From Candidatus Microbacterium colombiense (GTDB taxonomy: Bacteria; Actinomycetota; Actinomycetes; Actinomycetales; Microbacteriaceae): a stretch of DNA of 64,000 bases. The stretch lies in NCBI GenBank assembly GCA_029203165.1, contig CP119308.1, forward strand, positions 3,286,001-3,350,000, written 5' to 3'. Positions within the stretch are counted from its first letter, which is position 1. Every line of letters starts with the position of its first letter. Below the pieces are notes generated by a model. It did no database searches. It was not told the origin of the DNA and worked only from the letters and a program-made list of their open reading frames with translations. Positions 55,906 to 64,000 of the stretch are shown here, one piece after another. A program made the position numbers and the translations under genes.

Positions 55906-56034
55906 GCTGATGAACACCAGGCAAACGGAGCCGCTTCACCCCACCACGAACCAAAGCCCCACTTCACCCCGACCCATCCCCCTCACCTCACCGCGACTAC
56001 GCTCGAAGCAAGCCCGTTCTCAGGAAGGCACACC

Positions 56035-57318
56035 ATGCCCGTGACCCCGGTCGCCCTCTCCCACGCCGACGATCTCGCCGACTACATCTCGGTCTCGCCG
56101 TCGAGCTATCACGCCGCATCGGAGCTCGCCCGGCGCCTCGAGGCCACCGGCTTCACTCGTCTGAACGAGCAGGACTCCTGGCCGACCCAGCCGGGCGGAC
56201 GTTTCGTGGTCGTGCGCGACGGTGCCGCCATCGCCTGGGTCGTCCCCACGGATGCCGGTGCGACGACCCCGGTCCAGGTCTTCGGCGCCCATACCGATTC
56301 CCCCGGTTTCAAGCTGAAGCCGCAGCCGACGACCGGCACCCGCGGATGGCTGCAGGCCGGGGTCGAGGTGTACGGCGGGCCGCTGCTCAACTCCTGGCTC
56401 GACCGCGAACTGCGTCTCGCCGGACGGCTCGCTCTCTCCGACGGCCGCGTCGTGCTCGCCGACACGGGAGCGATGCTGCGGCTGCCCCAGCTGGCGATCC
56501 ACCTCGACCGCTCGGCGAACTCCGGCCTCGCCCTCGACAAGCAGGTCGAGACTCAGCCCGTCTGGGGACTCGGCGACCCGACGCAGGCCGACATCCTCGG
56601 CGAGCTCGCCGCATCGGCTGATGTCGACGCGTCCACGATCCGCGGCTACGACGTGATGATCGCCGACACCGCTCGCGGCGCCGTCTTCGGCAAGGACGAC
56701 GCGTTCTTCGCCGCCGGCCGACTCGACGACCTCGCCTCGGTGCACGCTGGGCTCGTCGCACTCAGCACACACGAGCCCGCGGCGGGGGCGCCGATCGCCG
56801 TGCTCGCCGCGTTCGATCACGAAGAGCTGGGCTCCGCATCCCGCTCCGGCGCCGCCGGCCCCTTCCTCGAAGACGTGCTCGAGCGCCTCTACGCCGGGCT
56901 CGGCGCCGATGCGACCGATCGCCGGCGTGCGAACGCCTCGTCGTGGTGCCTGTCGAGCGACGTCGGCCACTCGGTGCACCCGAACTACGTCGCGAAGCAC
57001 GACCCCGTCGTGCAGCCCGTGCTCGGCTCCGGTCCGATCCTGAAACTCAATGCGAATCAGCGGTACGCGACGGATGCCGTCGGCACGGCATCCTGGCGCA
57101 CGTGGTCCGAACGCGCCGGCGTGCACACGCAGGAGTTCGTGTCGAACAACGCCGTCCCGTGCGGCTCCACGATCGGCCCGATCACGGCGACGCGTCTCGG
57201 CATCCGCACGGTGGACGTCGGCATCCCCATCCTCTCGATGCACTCCGCCCGAGAACTCGCCGGAGTCTCCGACCTGCACGATCTCGCTCGCACGGCCCAG
57301 GCCTTCTTCGCCGGTTGA
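56035..57318 (+). CDS. M18-family aminopeptidase
   Basis: A 427-residue dizinc aminopeptidase. Metal and catalytic residues fit the family: GAHTDSPGFKLKP near residue 82, DRELRLAGRLAL near 123, FDHEELGSASRSGA near 262, SSDVGHSVHPNY near 308 and SMHSARELAG near 400. M18 enzymes remove N-terminal acidic or other residues in the cytoplasm. AGGAAGGC precedes the ATG. Length is normal. Confidence 0.94.
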   Translation: MPVTPVALSHADDLADYISVSPSSYHAASELARRLEATGFTRLNEQDSWPTQPGGRFVVVRDGAAIAWVVPTDAGATTPVQVFGAHTDSPGFKLKPQPTTGTRGWLQAGVEVYGGPLLNSWLDRELRLAGRLALSDGRVVLADTGAMLRLPQLAIHLDRSANSGLALDKQVETQPVWGLGDPTQADILGELAASADVDASTIRGYDVMIADTARGAVFGKDDAFFAAGRLDDLASVHAGLVALSTHEPAAGAPIAVLAAFDHEELGSASRSGAAGPFLEDVLERLYAGLGADATDRRRANASSWCLSSDVGHSVHPNYVAKHDPVVQPVLGSGPILKLNANQRYATDAVGTASWRTWSERAGVHTQEFVSNNAVPCGSTIGPITATRLGIRTVDVGIPILSMHSARELAGVSDLHDLARTAQAFFAG

Positions 57319-57364
57319 CCCCCTCACGAGCCCCGATGCCCCACGGCAGTGCCAGGATGTGACC

Positions 57365-58807
57365 ATGACGCAGACCAAGCCCGGCCTCATCGAGCGCGCC
57401 GGCATCGAGATCATCCCCGAGTCCGATCGCACCGCCAAGCCGCGCGACCTGTTCTGGCCCTGGTTCGCGGCGAACGTGTCGGTGTTCGGTATGTCGTACG
57501 GCTCGTTCGTGCTGGGCTTCGGCATCTCCTTCTGGCAGGCCACGGTCGTCTCGATCATCGGCATCGTCGTGTCGTTCCTGCTGTGCGGACTCATCGCGAT
57601 CGCCGGCAAGCGCGGATCAGCCCCGACCATGGTGCTTTCCCGTGCCGCGTTCGGCGTGCAGGGTCAGAAGATCCCCGGCATCGTCTCGTGGCTGACCTCG
57701 ATCGGGTGGGAGACGTTCCTCGCCATCCTCGCGGTCCTCGCCACAGCGACCGTGATCACGCAGCTCGGCGGCGACGGCGAGAGCATACTGCTCAAGATCA
57801 TCGCGACGCTGATCGTCGCCGCACTGATCGTCGCGGCATCCGTGCTCGGCTATCACACCATCATGAAGCTGCAGTCGGTGCTCACCTGGGTGACCGGGAT
57901 AGTGACGGTGCTGTACATCATCCTCGCCGCCCCGAGCATCGACCTCGCCGCCGTCCTGGCACGCCCCGACGGCGACATCGGAAAGGTCATCGGTGCGCTC
58001 GTGATGGTGATGACCGGATTCGGGCTGGGCTGGATCAACATCGCCGCCGACTGGTCCCGCTACCAGAAGCGCACCGCGGCAGACGGTGCGATCGTCGCCT
58101 GGAACACGATCGGCGGATCCGTGGCGCCCCTGATCCTGGTCATCTTCGGTCTGCTGCTCGCCGGCTCCGACGAAGACCTCTTCAACGCGGTGCAGGCAGA
58201 CCCGGTCGGGGCTCTCGCGACCATCCTGCCCGTATGGGTGCTGGTCCCGTTCCTCCTCACCGCGGTGCTCGCGCTCGTCTCCGGGGCGGTGCTCGGCATC
58301 TACTCCTCCGGGCTCACGCTGCTCAGCCTCGGCATCCGTATCCCACGCCCGTCGGCGGCGGCGATCGACGGCGTGATCCTCACGATAGGCACGATCTTCG
58401 TGGTGTTCGTCGCGAAGGACTTCCTCGGACCGTTCCAGAGCTTCCTCATCACGCTCGGCGTGCCGCTCGCCTCGTGGGCCGGGATCCTGATCGCCGACAT
58501 CCTGCGACGCCGGAAGGACTACGACGAAGACGCCCTGTTCGATGCTCGCGGACGCTACGGCGCCTGGGATTGGACATCGATCGGCACCATGATCGTCGCG
58601 AGCGTGATCGGCTGGGGCTTCGTCGTCAACAACTTCGCCGCGGAGGCCGAGTGGAACAACTGGCAGGGCTACCTGCTGTTCCTGATCGGCGGACGAGAGG
58701 GCCCGTGGGCATACGCGAACCTGGGCGTCTTCTTCGCCCTGGTGCTCTCGTTCCTCGTGACGTACTTCGCACGCGCCGAGAAGATCCGTCGCCAGGAAAG
58801 GGCATGA
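57365..58807 (+). CDS. NCS1-family nucleobase/cation permease
   Basis: A 480-residue permease with about 12 helices. The N-terminal GIEIIPESDRTAKPRDLFWPWFAANVSVFG and the GWINIAADWSRYQKRTAADGAI segment near 220 match the purine-cytosine permease group. Its stop overlaps the ATG of the cysteine hydrolase as ATGA, so the permease and hydrolase act on linked substrates: uptake of a nucleobase or amide and hydrolysis of it or its product. The start is at 57365, with AGGATG upstream. Confidence 0.9.
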   Translation: MTQTKPGLIERAGIEIIPESDRTAKPRDLFWPWFAANVSVFGMSYGSFVLGFGISFWQATVVSIIGIVVSFLLCGLIAIAGKRGSAPTMVLSRAAFGVQGQKIPGIVSWLTSIGWETFLAILAVLATATVITQLGGDGESILLKIIATLIVAALIVAASVLGYHTIMKLQSVLTWVTGIVTVLYIILAAPSIDLAAVLARPDGDIGKVIGALVMVMTGFGLGWINIAADWSRYQKRTAADGAIVAWNTIGGSVAPLILVIFGLLLAGSDEDLFNAVQADPVGALATILPVWVLVPFLLTAVLALVSGAVLGIYSSGLTLLSLGIRIPRPSAAAIDGVILTIGTIFVVFVAKDFLGPFQSFLITLGVPLASWAGILIADILRRRKDYDEDALFDARGRYGAWDWTSIGTMIVASVIGWGFVVNNFAAEAEWNNWQGYLLFLIGGREGPWAYANLGVFFALVLSFLVTYFARAEKIRRQERA

Positions 58808-59370
58808 CCTCGATCCAGGGCGCCGAAGACACCTGGCTCGTGGTGATCGACCCGCAGGCGATCTTCGCCTCCCCCGACTCCGCCTGGGGATCGCCCTTCT
58901 TCGCCGAGGCGCTCCCCCACATCCGCGCCCTCGCCGATGCGTTCGGCGAGCGGGTGCTGGTCACGAGATGGATGCCGACCGCCGACCGCGCGACGTCCTG
59001 GGGCGCCTATTTCGCCGCCTGGCCCTTCGCCGATCAGCCCGCGAGCGACCCACTCTTCGCCCTCGTGCCGGATGCGGAGGCCTTCTCCCCGCATCCCACG
59101 CTCGACCTGCCGACATTCGGCAAGTGGGGCCCCGAGATCGAAGCCGTCGTCGGACGCGGCGCGCACATCGTGCTGGCGGGGGTGTCGACCGACTGCTGCG
59201 TGATCTCGACGGCGCTCGCCGCTGCGGATGCCGGAGCCCACGTCACGATCGCCGCGGACGCCTGCGCGGGATCCACAGCCGAGAACCACGCCGCGGCAGT
59301 CCAGGTCATGGGCCTGTATCCGCCGCAGATCACGATCAGCGACTCCGCCGCAGTGCTCGCGTCCCGCTGA
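58804..59370 (+). CDS. Isochorismatase-like cysteine hydrolase
   Basis: A 188-residue hydrolase. The catalytic triad is complete: Asp16 in VVIDPQ, Lys107 in FGKWGP and Cys132 in GVSTDCCV. The family includes nicotinamidases, N-carbamoylsarcosine amidases and biuret hydrolases. Coupling to the NCS1 permease suggests amide or ureide degradation; which substrate cannot be read. No signal peptide, so cytoplasmic. Confidence 0.9.
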   Translation: MTSIQGAEDTWLVVIDPQAIFASPDSAWGSPFFAEALPHIRALADAFGERVLVTRWMPTADRATSWGAYFAAWPFADQPASDPLFALVPDAEAFSPHPTLDLPTFGKWGPEIEAVVGRGAHIVLAGVSTDCCVISTALAAADAGAHVTIAADACAGSTAENHAAAVQVMGLYPPQITISDSAAVLASR

Positions 59371-59406
59371 GCGACGTCACGTCTCCCGCATTCGCCCGGA
59401 AAGCCG

Positions 59407-59493
59407 GTGACGATTCGCCGAGCCTGTGACGATTCGCCGAGGAATTCGCGGGAAAAGTCCGCAGATCGTCATACTGTCCGCGAATCGTCGCCC
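59407..59493. repeat. Palindromic intergenic element, copy A
   Basis: GTGACGATTCGCCGAG occurs twice in tandem (59407-59422, 59426-59441). GACGATTCGC (59428-59437) is inverted as GCGAATCGTC (59480-59489). A related copy lies at 60874-60941 with conserved outer ends (TGACGATTC...GAATCGTCGCCC) and a divergent middle. It could be a REP-like or mobile palindromic element. Confidence 0.7.
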
Positions 59494-59534
59494 ACCCGCC
59501 CACCGCGCCACCGGGCCACCCGGCCACCCGGGGG

Positions 59535-60242
59535 TCAGGCCGCACGCACCGCCGCGGCGATGTCCGACGGCGACCCATGCCAGGGCGCTCCGTGTCCCGG
59601 TAGCACCCATGAGGCCGAGACCGCGGCCAGTCGGTCGAGCGACGAGAGCGCACGATCCGGCTCATCCGTGAACGGCGCCGGCTGCGCCCCCGTGCGCCCG
59701 GTCAGCACATGACGTGTCGTCAGCGCATCGCCCACGAACACGGCGTCGGCGATGGGCACGTGCACGGCGATGCTGCCGGGCGAGTGCCCCGGCATCCCGA
59801 TCACGACAGGACTGCCCGGCAGATCGAGCACGTCACCGTCGGCGACCTCCGTCACCTCGGTGACATGATGCGTGCGCAGGGCGTTCTTGCGGATGCCGTA
59901 GGCGAAGAAGCCGAGCGTCGCCCCGAGCCGCGCGGGGCCTATCGCGGTCTTGGGCTTCTCCCCCGTGCGCACGCGGTGCGCGTCGGCGGCGTGGATGAAC
60001 ACGGTCACTCCCGCCTCGCGCCGCAACCGCTCGGCGAACCCGATGTGATCGCTGTCGCCGTGCGTGAGAACGACGCCGCGGATGTCGGAGAGCGGACGCC
60101 CGATCGTCTCCAGTTCGCGCTGCAAATCGTGCCAATGCCCGGGCAGACCGGCGTCGATCAGGGTGATGCCCTCTGACGTCTCGATAAGATACGAGGCGAC
60201 GATGTCGTTGCCGAGACGGTGCAGGTGCGGGGCGAGTTTCAT
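59535..60242 (-). CDS. MBL-fold metallo-hydrolase
   Basis: A 235-residue metallo-beta-lactamase-fold hydrolase. The metal motif is VVLTHGDSDHIGF near residue 60, a variant of HxHxDH with Gly-Asp in place of one position. The remaining ligands are in GMPGHSPGSIAVH near 150, the VFVGDALTT Asp near 170 and VLPGHGAPWHG near 218. This glyoxalase II-like group has varied thioester, lactone or phosphodiester substrates. It is divergent from the TetR gene and probably its target. Confidence 0.88.
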   Translation of the reverse strand: MKLAPHLHRLGNDIVASYLIETSEGITLIDAGLPGHWHDLQRELETIGRPLSDIRGVVLTHGDSDHIGFAERLRREAGVTVFIHAADAHRVRTGEKPKTAIGPARLGATLGFFAYGIRKNALRTHHVTEVTEVADGDVLDLPGSPVVIGMPGHSPGSIAVHVPIADAVFVGDALTTRHVLTGRTGAQPAPFTDEPDRALSSLDRLAAVSASWVLPGHGAPWHGSPSDIAAAVRAA

Positions 60243-60267
60243 GACGGATCCTCTCAGGATGATTGCG

Positions 60268-60288
60268 ATGGCTACGTTACGTAGCTAT
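60268..60288. promoter_or_regulatory. TetR operator O1 between the MBL and TetR genes
   Basis: A 21-base near-palindrome. ATGGCTACGT (60268-60277) and ACGTAGCTAT (60279-60288) are inverted around a single T with one mismatch. Its centre is 22 bases from that of O2, about two helical turns, and it lies 26 bases before the MBL start. Confidence 0.75.
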
Positions 60289-60289
60289 C

Positions 60290-60310
60290 ATGGCTATTGT
60301 CAATAGCCAT
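60290..60310. promoter_or_regulatory. TetR operator O2 between the MBL and TetR genes
   Basis: A perfect 21-base palindrome: ATGGCTATTG (60290-60299), a central T, and CAATAGCCAT (60301-60310). It extends to 23 bases with flanking C and G. Its outer half ATGGCTA is shared with O1. It lies just before the GAGGAGG of the TetR gene, so binding should block the TetR promoter or leader. Confidence 0.82.
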
Positions 60311-60322
60311 GAGGAGGATGCT

Positions 60323-60847
60323 GTGCCCACCCCCGAACGCACGTCCATGGAGCAGATCGTCGCCGCGGGCCGCGAGATCCTCGAGGTCGGAGGTCCGAGC
60401 GGGCTCACGATGCAGGCCGTGGCCGCACGCGTCGGAGTGCGGGCCCCCTCGCTCTACAAGCGGGTGCGCGACCGCGAAGCGCTGCACACGGCCGTCGCCA
60501 CGGCATCCATCGACGCCCTCACGGCGCAGCTCGAGCGCGCAGGCGACGACCTCACGGCACTGGCATCCGCCTACCGCGACTTCGCGCATGCGCATCCCGA
60601 AGGATTCCGGATCATGTTCACCGCAGCATCGCCGCACGAGGCACTCGAGCGATCGGCGGCTCCCCTCATCCGCGCCGCAGCCGCACGAGTCGGAGACGAG
60701 GACGCGCTCGATGCCGCCCGCCTGTTCACGGCCTGGGCCACGGGTTTCCTGCAGATGGAGCTCTCGGGCGCCTTCCGGCTCGGCGGTGACGTCGACCGCG
60801 CGTTCGACTACGGCCTGCGACAGCTCCTCGCCGGCCTCGGGCGCTGA
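60323..60847 (+). CDS. TetR/AcrR-family regulator
   Basis: A 174-residue repressor. The helix-turn-helix is at about 10-50 (QIVAAGREILEVGGPSGLTMQAVAARVGVRAPSLYKRVRD in parts). The C-terminal ligand domain resembles the TetR_C WHG type. The GTG at 60323 is chosen for the perfect GAGGAGG seven bases before it. It is divergent from the MBL gene with two palindromes between, so it probably represses both genes. Confidence 0.9.
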   Translation: MPTPERTSMEQIVAAGREILEVGGPSGLTMQAVAARVGVRAPSLYKRVRDREALHTAVATASIDALTAQLERAGDDLTALASAYRDFAHAHPEGFRIMFTAASPHEALERSAAPLIRAAAARVGDEDALDAARLFTAWATGFLQMELSGAFRLGGDVDRAFDYGLRQLLAGLGR

Positions 60848-60873
60848 CCGAGGGCGACGGATCGCCGACTCGA

Positions 60874-60941
60874 TGACGATTCACGGAGGAATCCACGGGT
60901 TCTGGTCGGGGAATCGTCACACCCTCGGCGAATCGTCGCCC
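60874..60941. repeat. Palindromic intergenic element, copy B
   Basis: This 68-base stretch aligns end to end with copy A: TGACGATTCACGGAGGAAT (60874-60892) at the left and CGGCGAATCGTCGCCC at the right (about 60926-60941), with GACGATTC/GAATCGTC inverted arms. The middle differs. It sits in the gap between the TetR gene and the ABC exporter. Confidence 0.7.
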
Positions 60942-60973
60942 CGTCCCCCAGCCCCCGAAACCTCAACCCAGAC

Positions 60974-62719
60974 TCACCAGGCCGTCCAGGCCTCCCAGAG
61001 TTCGGCATACGGGCCAGGCATCTCGACGAGTTCCGCGTGGGTGCCCGACTGGACGATCCTGCCGTCGTGCATCACGTGGATCCGATCCGCCGTCTCGGCC
61101 TGACTCAGCCGGTGAGCGATCACGATGCCCGTGCGCTCACCGATCGCGGCGAGCGCCGCCGCATCGAGCACCTCCGAGTCGGCTGACCCCGCCTCGGCCG
61201 TCGCCTCGTCGAGGATCACGACCGATGCCCCCGACAGGGCCACGCGCACGAGCGCGAGATGCTGCGACTGTCCTGCCGTGAGCGGATGCCCCGCCTCACC
61301 GATGACGGTGTCGAGCCCCTCGGGCAGCCGCAGGATCCAGTCGGCGTGCAGCTCCCGGATCGTGTCGTCCATTCGCTGATCGTCGGCGTCGCTGAACAGG
61401 GCGAGGTCGTCGCGTACGGATCCGGCGAAGACATGCGGTTCCTGACTGAGCATCACAACGGCATCCCGCAGGTCGTGGGGATGCCACTCGTCGATGCCGC
61501 GTTCGTCATGCCGCACGGAGCCGGCCCGGGGCGGCAGGGCCCCGGCGAGCACGCGGGCGAGTGTCGTCTTGCCCGCGCCGCTCGCGCCCACGATGGCGAT
61601 CTTGTCTCCCGGTGCGGCCGACATCGAGACCCGGTCGAGGTCGCTCCGCCCGGGTCGGTGTCCGTACTCCAGACTGTCCACCTCGATCACCCCCGCGCCG
61701 CGTGCGCGTCCGGTCGCCTCGCCGTTCCCACGCGGTGCCGGCGAGGGCAGTCCGATCACGCCGAACAGGCGCGCGAGGCTTGCCCCGGCATCCTGCAGTT
61801 CGTCGATGCGGAACAGCAGCGTGCCCATCGGGCCGAACAGCCCGAGGAAGTACAGGGCGGCTGCCGTGACGGCTCCGAGGTCGACCGCACCGCTCGTGAC
61901 CAGCAGATATCCGACCACGAGCACGGCGCTGAGCCCCACGAGTTCCGCGCCGTTGAGGAACACGTTGAAGTCGTTGCGCACCCGAGTGGCCCGCACCTCG
62001 AGCGCGATCCCCTGTTCGCTCGCTTCGGCGATGCGCTCGAGATGCACCTCCTCCGCACGGAGCGCGAGCACGGTGTCGACGCCGCGCACCGCTTCGATCG
62101 TGCGCTGTCCGCGCTCGGCGACGGCGACCCGATGGGCGCGGTAGACGGGAGCGGAGCGGCGGAGGAACCACCGCAGCGAGAAGTACTGCACGGGAGCGGC
62201 GAGCAGGGCGGCCAGCGCGAAGCGCCAGTCCAGGATGCCCATTCCCGCCAGGCTCAGGCCGATGCTGAACAGCGCGGTGAGGAAGGACGGCAGGGCTTCT
62301 TCGACGACCTGTCCGACGGCGCGCACGTCTCCGGACAGACGAGACACCAGGTCGCCCGTTCCTGCGGCTTCGATGCGGGCGGTCGGTTGGGCCAGGGCGG
62401 TGCGGAAGGCCGCCTCGCGCACCTCACGGATCGTGCCCTGCCCGAGACGCGCGAGCAGGATGCGCCCGACCCAGGTGAGCGCGGCGCCGACGGCCAGCGA
62501 TCCCAGCAGAACCGAGCCGGAGATCACGAGCGACCCGCCGCCTCCGACGATGTCGTCGACCATGCCGCCGATGATCAGCGGAGCGAGCAGAGCCGCGCCC
62601 ACACCGGCGCAGAGGGTGAGCACGGCCCCGACGACCAGGCCCCGGCGGCGGCGCAGCATCGACCACAGGCCACGCGCGGTCTCGCGCCGCGAGGCGATGG
62701 GAAGCTTCTCGTCGGTCAC
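60974..62719 (-). CDS. ABC exporter subunit with degenerate signature motif
   Basis: A 581-residue half-transporter: six-helix permease domain (about 15-310), then an ATPase domain. Walker A (AIVGASGAGKTT) and Walker B (VVILDEATAEAGS) are intact, but the signature is LTAGQSQHLAL rather than LSGGQ. The GTG start at 62719 has GAGGAG upstream and overlaps the previous stop as GTGA. With its partner it forms a heterodimeric exporter of unknown substrate. Confidence 0.9.
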   Translation of the reverse strand: MTDEKLPIASRRETARGLWSMLRRRRGLVVGAVLTLCAGVGAALLAPLIIGGMVDDIVGGGGSLVISGSVLLGSLAVGAALTWVGRILLARLGQGTIREVREAAFRTALAQPTARIEAAGTGDLVSRLSGDVRAVGQVVEEALPSFLTALFSIGLSLAGMGILDWRFALAALLAAPVQYFSLRWFLRRSAPVYRAHRVAVAERGQRTIEAVRGVDTVLALRAEEVHLERIAEASEQGIALEVRATRVRNDFNVFLNGAELVGLSAVLVVGYLLVTSGAVDLGAVTAAALYFLGLFGPMGTLLFRIDELQDAGASLARLFGVIGLPSPAPRGNGEATGRARGAGVIEVDSLEYGHRPGRSDLDRVSMSAAPGDKIAIVGASGAGKTTLARVLAGALPPRAGSVRHDERGIDEWHPHDLRDAVVMLSQEPHVFAGSVRDDLALFSDADDQRMDDTIRELHADWILRLPEGLDTVIGEAGHPLTAGQSQHLALVRVALSGASVVILDEATAEAGSADSEVLDAAALAAIGERTGIVIAHRLSQAETADRIHVMHDGRIVQSGTHAELVEMPGPYAELWEAWTAW

Positions 62720-64000
62720 GCCCCGCTCCTCACGTCGTGCACCTGATGGCACGCCGACAGGAGCGACGCGCGATCGGTGAGCAGCAGGATCGTGCGCCTC
62801 TCGGCCGCGAGTCCGGCGGCGACCTGGGCCTCGGTGATCGGATCGATCGCGGTGGTCGGCTCATGCAGCACGATCAGGCGCTGCGGCTGGTGCAACGCGC
62901 GGGCGAGCAGCAGGCGCTGCCGCTGCCCTCCCGACAGTCGCAACCCGCGCTCGCCGACCCGCTCCTCGAGGCCGTCGGGCAGTCGGCGCACCACCTCGTC
63001 GAAGGCTGCGGCGCTCAGATGCGCCTCGTCGATCCGATCGGCGATGTTCTCGGCCGCCGTGCCACTGAACACGGCAGCGTCGTGCGGGGGCGCGAAGATC
63101 ACCGCGCGCAGCCCCTCAGGACCGAGCAGTGCGGCATCGACGTCATCGACGACGAGCTCCCCCACGCGCGCATCACGACGTGCGCCCAGGAGACGTGCGA
63201 GATCCTCGATGCGATCGGGATCGGCCCGGATGCCTGTCACCTCCCCGTCGACGACGTCGAGGTCCCGGCCCTCGACACGTATCCGCGCCACGACGCGCGG
63301 CATCGCCATCGTCGACGCGGCCGCATCGCTCGGGCGGGCGCCGCGAGCATCCGCCGACGCGGCATCCGTCCCTCGTGCATCCTGCGGCGCCGTCTCGGCA
63401 CGGAACTCCGCGATGCGGGTCGCGGAGCCGTGCTTCGAAGCGATCTGCGCCGGCAGGTATCCCAGCGACTGGAGTGGCCCGCGGATCGTCTGCGCCAATC
63501 CGATCGCGGTGACGAAGCCGCCGACGGAGATCGCCCCGTCGAGGGCGAGCCAGCAGCCGAGCACCGCGATGACGGTGAACGCGAGTCCACTGACCAGCAG
63601 GTTCAGAGCGGTCAGCCCTGCCGCAGCCTTCTCGGCGCGATAGGCCGCCGCCGCCGCGATCGCGCTCTCCTCGACGTAGCGGTCGGCCGCGCGTGATGCG
63701 CCACCCAGAGCGCCGAGCACGCGCAGGCCGGTGGCGAAGTCGGTGCTGACCGCATCGAGCCGAGCGGCCTGTCGCTGCGCCTCGTAGCCGCGACGGCGAA
63801 GTCCGCCGCTGACCGCGTGCACGATGAACGCCTGCAGGAGGGTGCCGACCACGACGGCGATCGCGAGGGGCCAGGCGATGAGGAGCAGAGTGACGCAGGC
63901 GACCAGCACCGCGGTCGCGGCCGCGGCCTGCTCGGCGATCACCCAGAAGAACCCAGCGGTCTCACCGGCATCCGATGAGGAGATCGTGAGCACCTCGCCC
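62716..64000 (-). CDS. ABC exporter subunit lacking Walker A, 5' end outside window
   Basis: The frame stays open to the right edge (…GEVLTISSSDAGETAGFF), so about 430 C-terminal residues are visible. The permease helices are followed by an ATPase domain in which no GxxGxGKS is found; the equivalent place reads VTGIRADPDRIEDLARLLG. The signature LSGGQRQRLLLARAL is intact, but Walker B is RLIVLHEPTTAID with His replacing Asp. It pairs with the downstream gene, which has the complementary defects. Confidence 0.88.
   Translation of the reverse strand, partial: GEVLTISSSDAGETAGFFWVIAEQAAAATAVLVACVTLLLIAWPLAIAVVVGTLLQAFIVHAVSGGLRRRGYEAQRQAARLDAVSTDFATGLRVLGALGGASRAADRYVEESAIAAAAAYRAEKAAAGLTALNLLVSGLAFTVIAVLGCWLALDGAISVGGFVTAIGLAQTIRGPLQSLGYLPAQIASKHGSATRIAEFRAETAPQDARGTDAASADARGARPSDAAASTMAMPRVVARIRVEGRDLDVVDGEVTGIRADPDRIEDLARLLGARRDARVGELVVDDVDAALLGPEGLRAVIFAPPHDAAVFSGTAAENIADRIDEAHLSAAAFDEVVRRLPDGLEERVGERGLRLSGGQRQRLLLARALHQPQRLIVLHEPTTAIDPITEAQVAAGLAAERRTILLLTDRASLLSACHQVHDVRSGA

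Noticed and set aside
56020..57630. 536-codon minus-strand frame over the M18 aminopeptidase
   Set aside because: Antisense shadow of a conserved enzyme with intact metal motifs.

Overview
The window is high-GC, densely coded DNA from an actinobacterium. It is most likely a Microbacterium-like member of the Microbacteriaceae. This is inferred from a menaquinone gene (menA) and from small families I know mainly from that group: DUF4229, DUF6421, DUF6412, DUF7882-type proteins and a DUF222/HNH protein. I see no rRNA, tRNA, CRISPR array, insertion sequence or prophage; it reads as ordinary chromosome with several accessory catabolic clusters.

Layout. 0-2.8 kb: end of a conserved hypothetical gene, DUF4229, menA, DUF4287. 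2.9-5.7 kb: an Lrp-type regulator divergent from DUF6421 and an SDR gene; all three are broken by closely spaced frameshifts, unlike anything else in the window. 5.6-8.3 kb: MFS transporter and threonine aldolase. 8.3-14.9 kb: a six-gene minus-strand cluster (APC permease, gamma-glutamyl hydrolase, SDR, glutamine-synthetase homologue, aldehyde dehydrogenase, FCD-type GntR regulator) behind a perfect inverted repeat. It looks like a gamma-glutamylation pathway in which an alcohol dehydrogenase replaces the amine oxidase of the Puu pathway, so an amino alcohol such as ethanolamine is the suggested substrate. 15-22.9 kb: secreted Ig-like repeat protein, NUDIX protein, carboxylesterase, ABC-F ATPase, HerA-like ATPase, membrane protein. 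22.9-29.7 kb: lhr helicase, EI24 protein, Nei2-type glycosylase, beta-helix protein. 29.7-33.6 kb: PspC-containing two-component system with a divergent PspC membrane protein.

33.7-44.4 kb is mixed housekeeping: purU, a nitronate-monooxygenase-like flavoprotein, YidC, transporters, a divergent DUF7882-type paralogue pair, FHA protein, and an enoyl-CoA hydratase/CoA-transferase pair. 44.6-52.3 kb is a phosphonate uptake and degradation cluster (phnD, phnC, fused phnE, FAD oxidoreductase, phosphonatase-like HAD hydrolase, zinc dehydrogenase), divergent from a GntR/UTRA regulator with a shared operator motif. 52.3-56 kb: DUF1877, a DUF222/HNH protein with an expanded Asp-Ala hexanucleotide repeat, and an EamA transporter preceded by a guanidine-I (ykkC) riboswitch. 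56-64 kb: M18 aminopeptidase, NCS1 permease plus cysteine hydrolase, an MBL hydrolase/TetR pair with two palindromic operators and flanked by two copies of a palindromic intergenic repeat, and a heterodimeric ABC exporter with complementary degenerate ATP sites that runs off the right edge.

The strongest candidates for new biology are the SDR-containing gamma-glutamylation cluster, the guanidine-controlled EamA exporter with its apparent RBS-sequestering hairpin, and the phosphonate cluster with an oxidase in place of a transaminase. All functions are read from sequence motifs and recall of protein families; no searches were run.
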